From: Synergistaceae bacterium
Lineage (GTDB): Bacteria; Synergistota; Synergistia; Synergistales; Synergistaceae
Length of the DNA: 13,810 bases
Reading direction: 5' to 3'
Assembly (NCBI GenBank): GCA_031274465.1
Contig: JAISQC010000003.1
Location: 1-13,810, forward strand
Numbering within the stretch: the stretch's first letter is position 1; each line of letters starts with the position of its first letter. The position numbers were made by a program, and so were the translations under genes. Under the pieces are notes generated by a model. The model made no database searches, was not told where the DNA came from, and was given only the letters and a program-made list of their open reading frames with translations. Positions 13,637 through 13,810 of the stretch are shown piece by piece.

Positions 13637-13810
13637 GATGCCGCGCCGCGCCTCGCGCCACAGGTTCAATTTCATGCAGTTAAAATCCAACAGCAAGCCG
13701 CGAAAGATAGGCCCGCAAAGCTTATCCCCGATGGTTTTTTGCCGCGTGGCGGCTCATGGCGCTGCCCTGGTGAACGAACCAGCTTGCGCGGGAGATTTTT
13801 TCCTCTCCGG

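Noticed and set aside
13401..13661. An 86-codon minus-strand open frame
   Set aside because: It covers the whole tRNA-Asn gene, its promoter and terminator, so it is a chance frame.

Overview
The window is about 13.8 kb of gene-dense bacterial chromosome with high GC and a strong G/C bias at third codon positions. Most starts have strong purine-rich Shine-Dalgarno sequences. It encodes glycerol dehydrogenase, Fe-S hydro-lyases of the isopropylmalate-dehydratase type, an RqcH/NFACT protein and a bacterial IleS. No mobile element, CRISPR array or virus-like gene is seen. An amino-acid- or organic-acid-using anaerobe such as a Synergistota or clostridial-type bacterium would fit, but the lineage is a guess and nothing in the sequence proves it.

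Left part (1-612): the 3' end of a glycerol dehydrogenase gene, closed by a hairpin. Middle part (about 700-7711): a carboxylic-acid metabolism locus. A GntR/FCD regulator sits behind a 17-bp LldR/PdhR-like operator. It is followed, with small gaps, by an HD-domain protein and two complete large-plus-small pairs of aconitase/isopropylmalate-dehydratase-type enzymes. A separate promoter overlapped by palindromes then drives a PNPOx-like split-barrel protein and an isocitrate/homoisocitrate dehydrogenase-like enzyme. No leuA or leuB is present. The first hydro-lyase pair has lost residues normally invariant in this family, while the second looks canonical. The dehydrogenase keeps the NADP determinants of E. 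coli isocitrate dehydrogenase but has a substrate-site Ser-x-Ile signature seen in homoisocitrate dehydrogenases. The locus may therefore convert a tricarboxylate or long dicarboxylate to a 2-oxoacid; the exact substrate is unknown. This is the most unusual part of the window.

Right part (7712-13810): translation housekeeping. An AT-richer intergenic stretch with nested inverted repeats precedes an NFACT/RqcH gene on the plus strand. Its 3' end overlaps, tail to tail, a minus-strand RluD-type pseudouridine synthase. That gene lies directly behind ileS on the minus strand. Further upstream on the same strand is a tRNA-Asn(GTT) with its own promoter and terminator. The last ~170 bases hold no gene I can name, only short open frames running off the edge and possible RNA structure.
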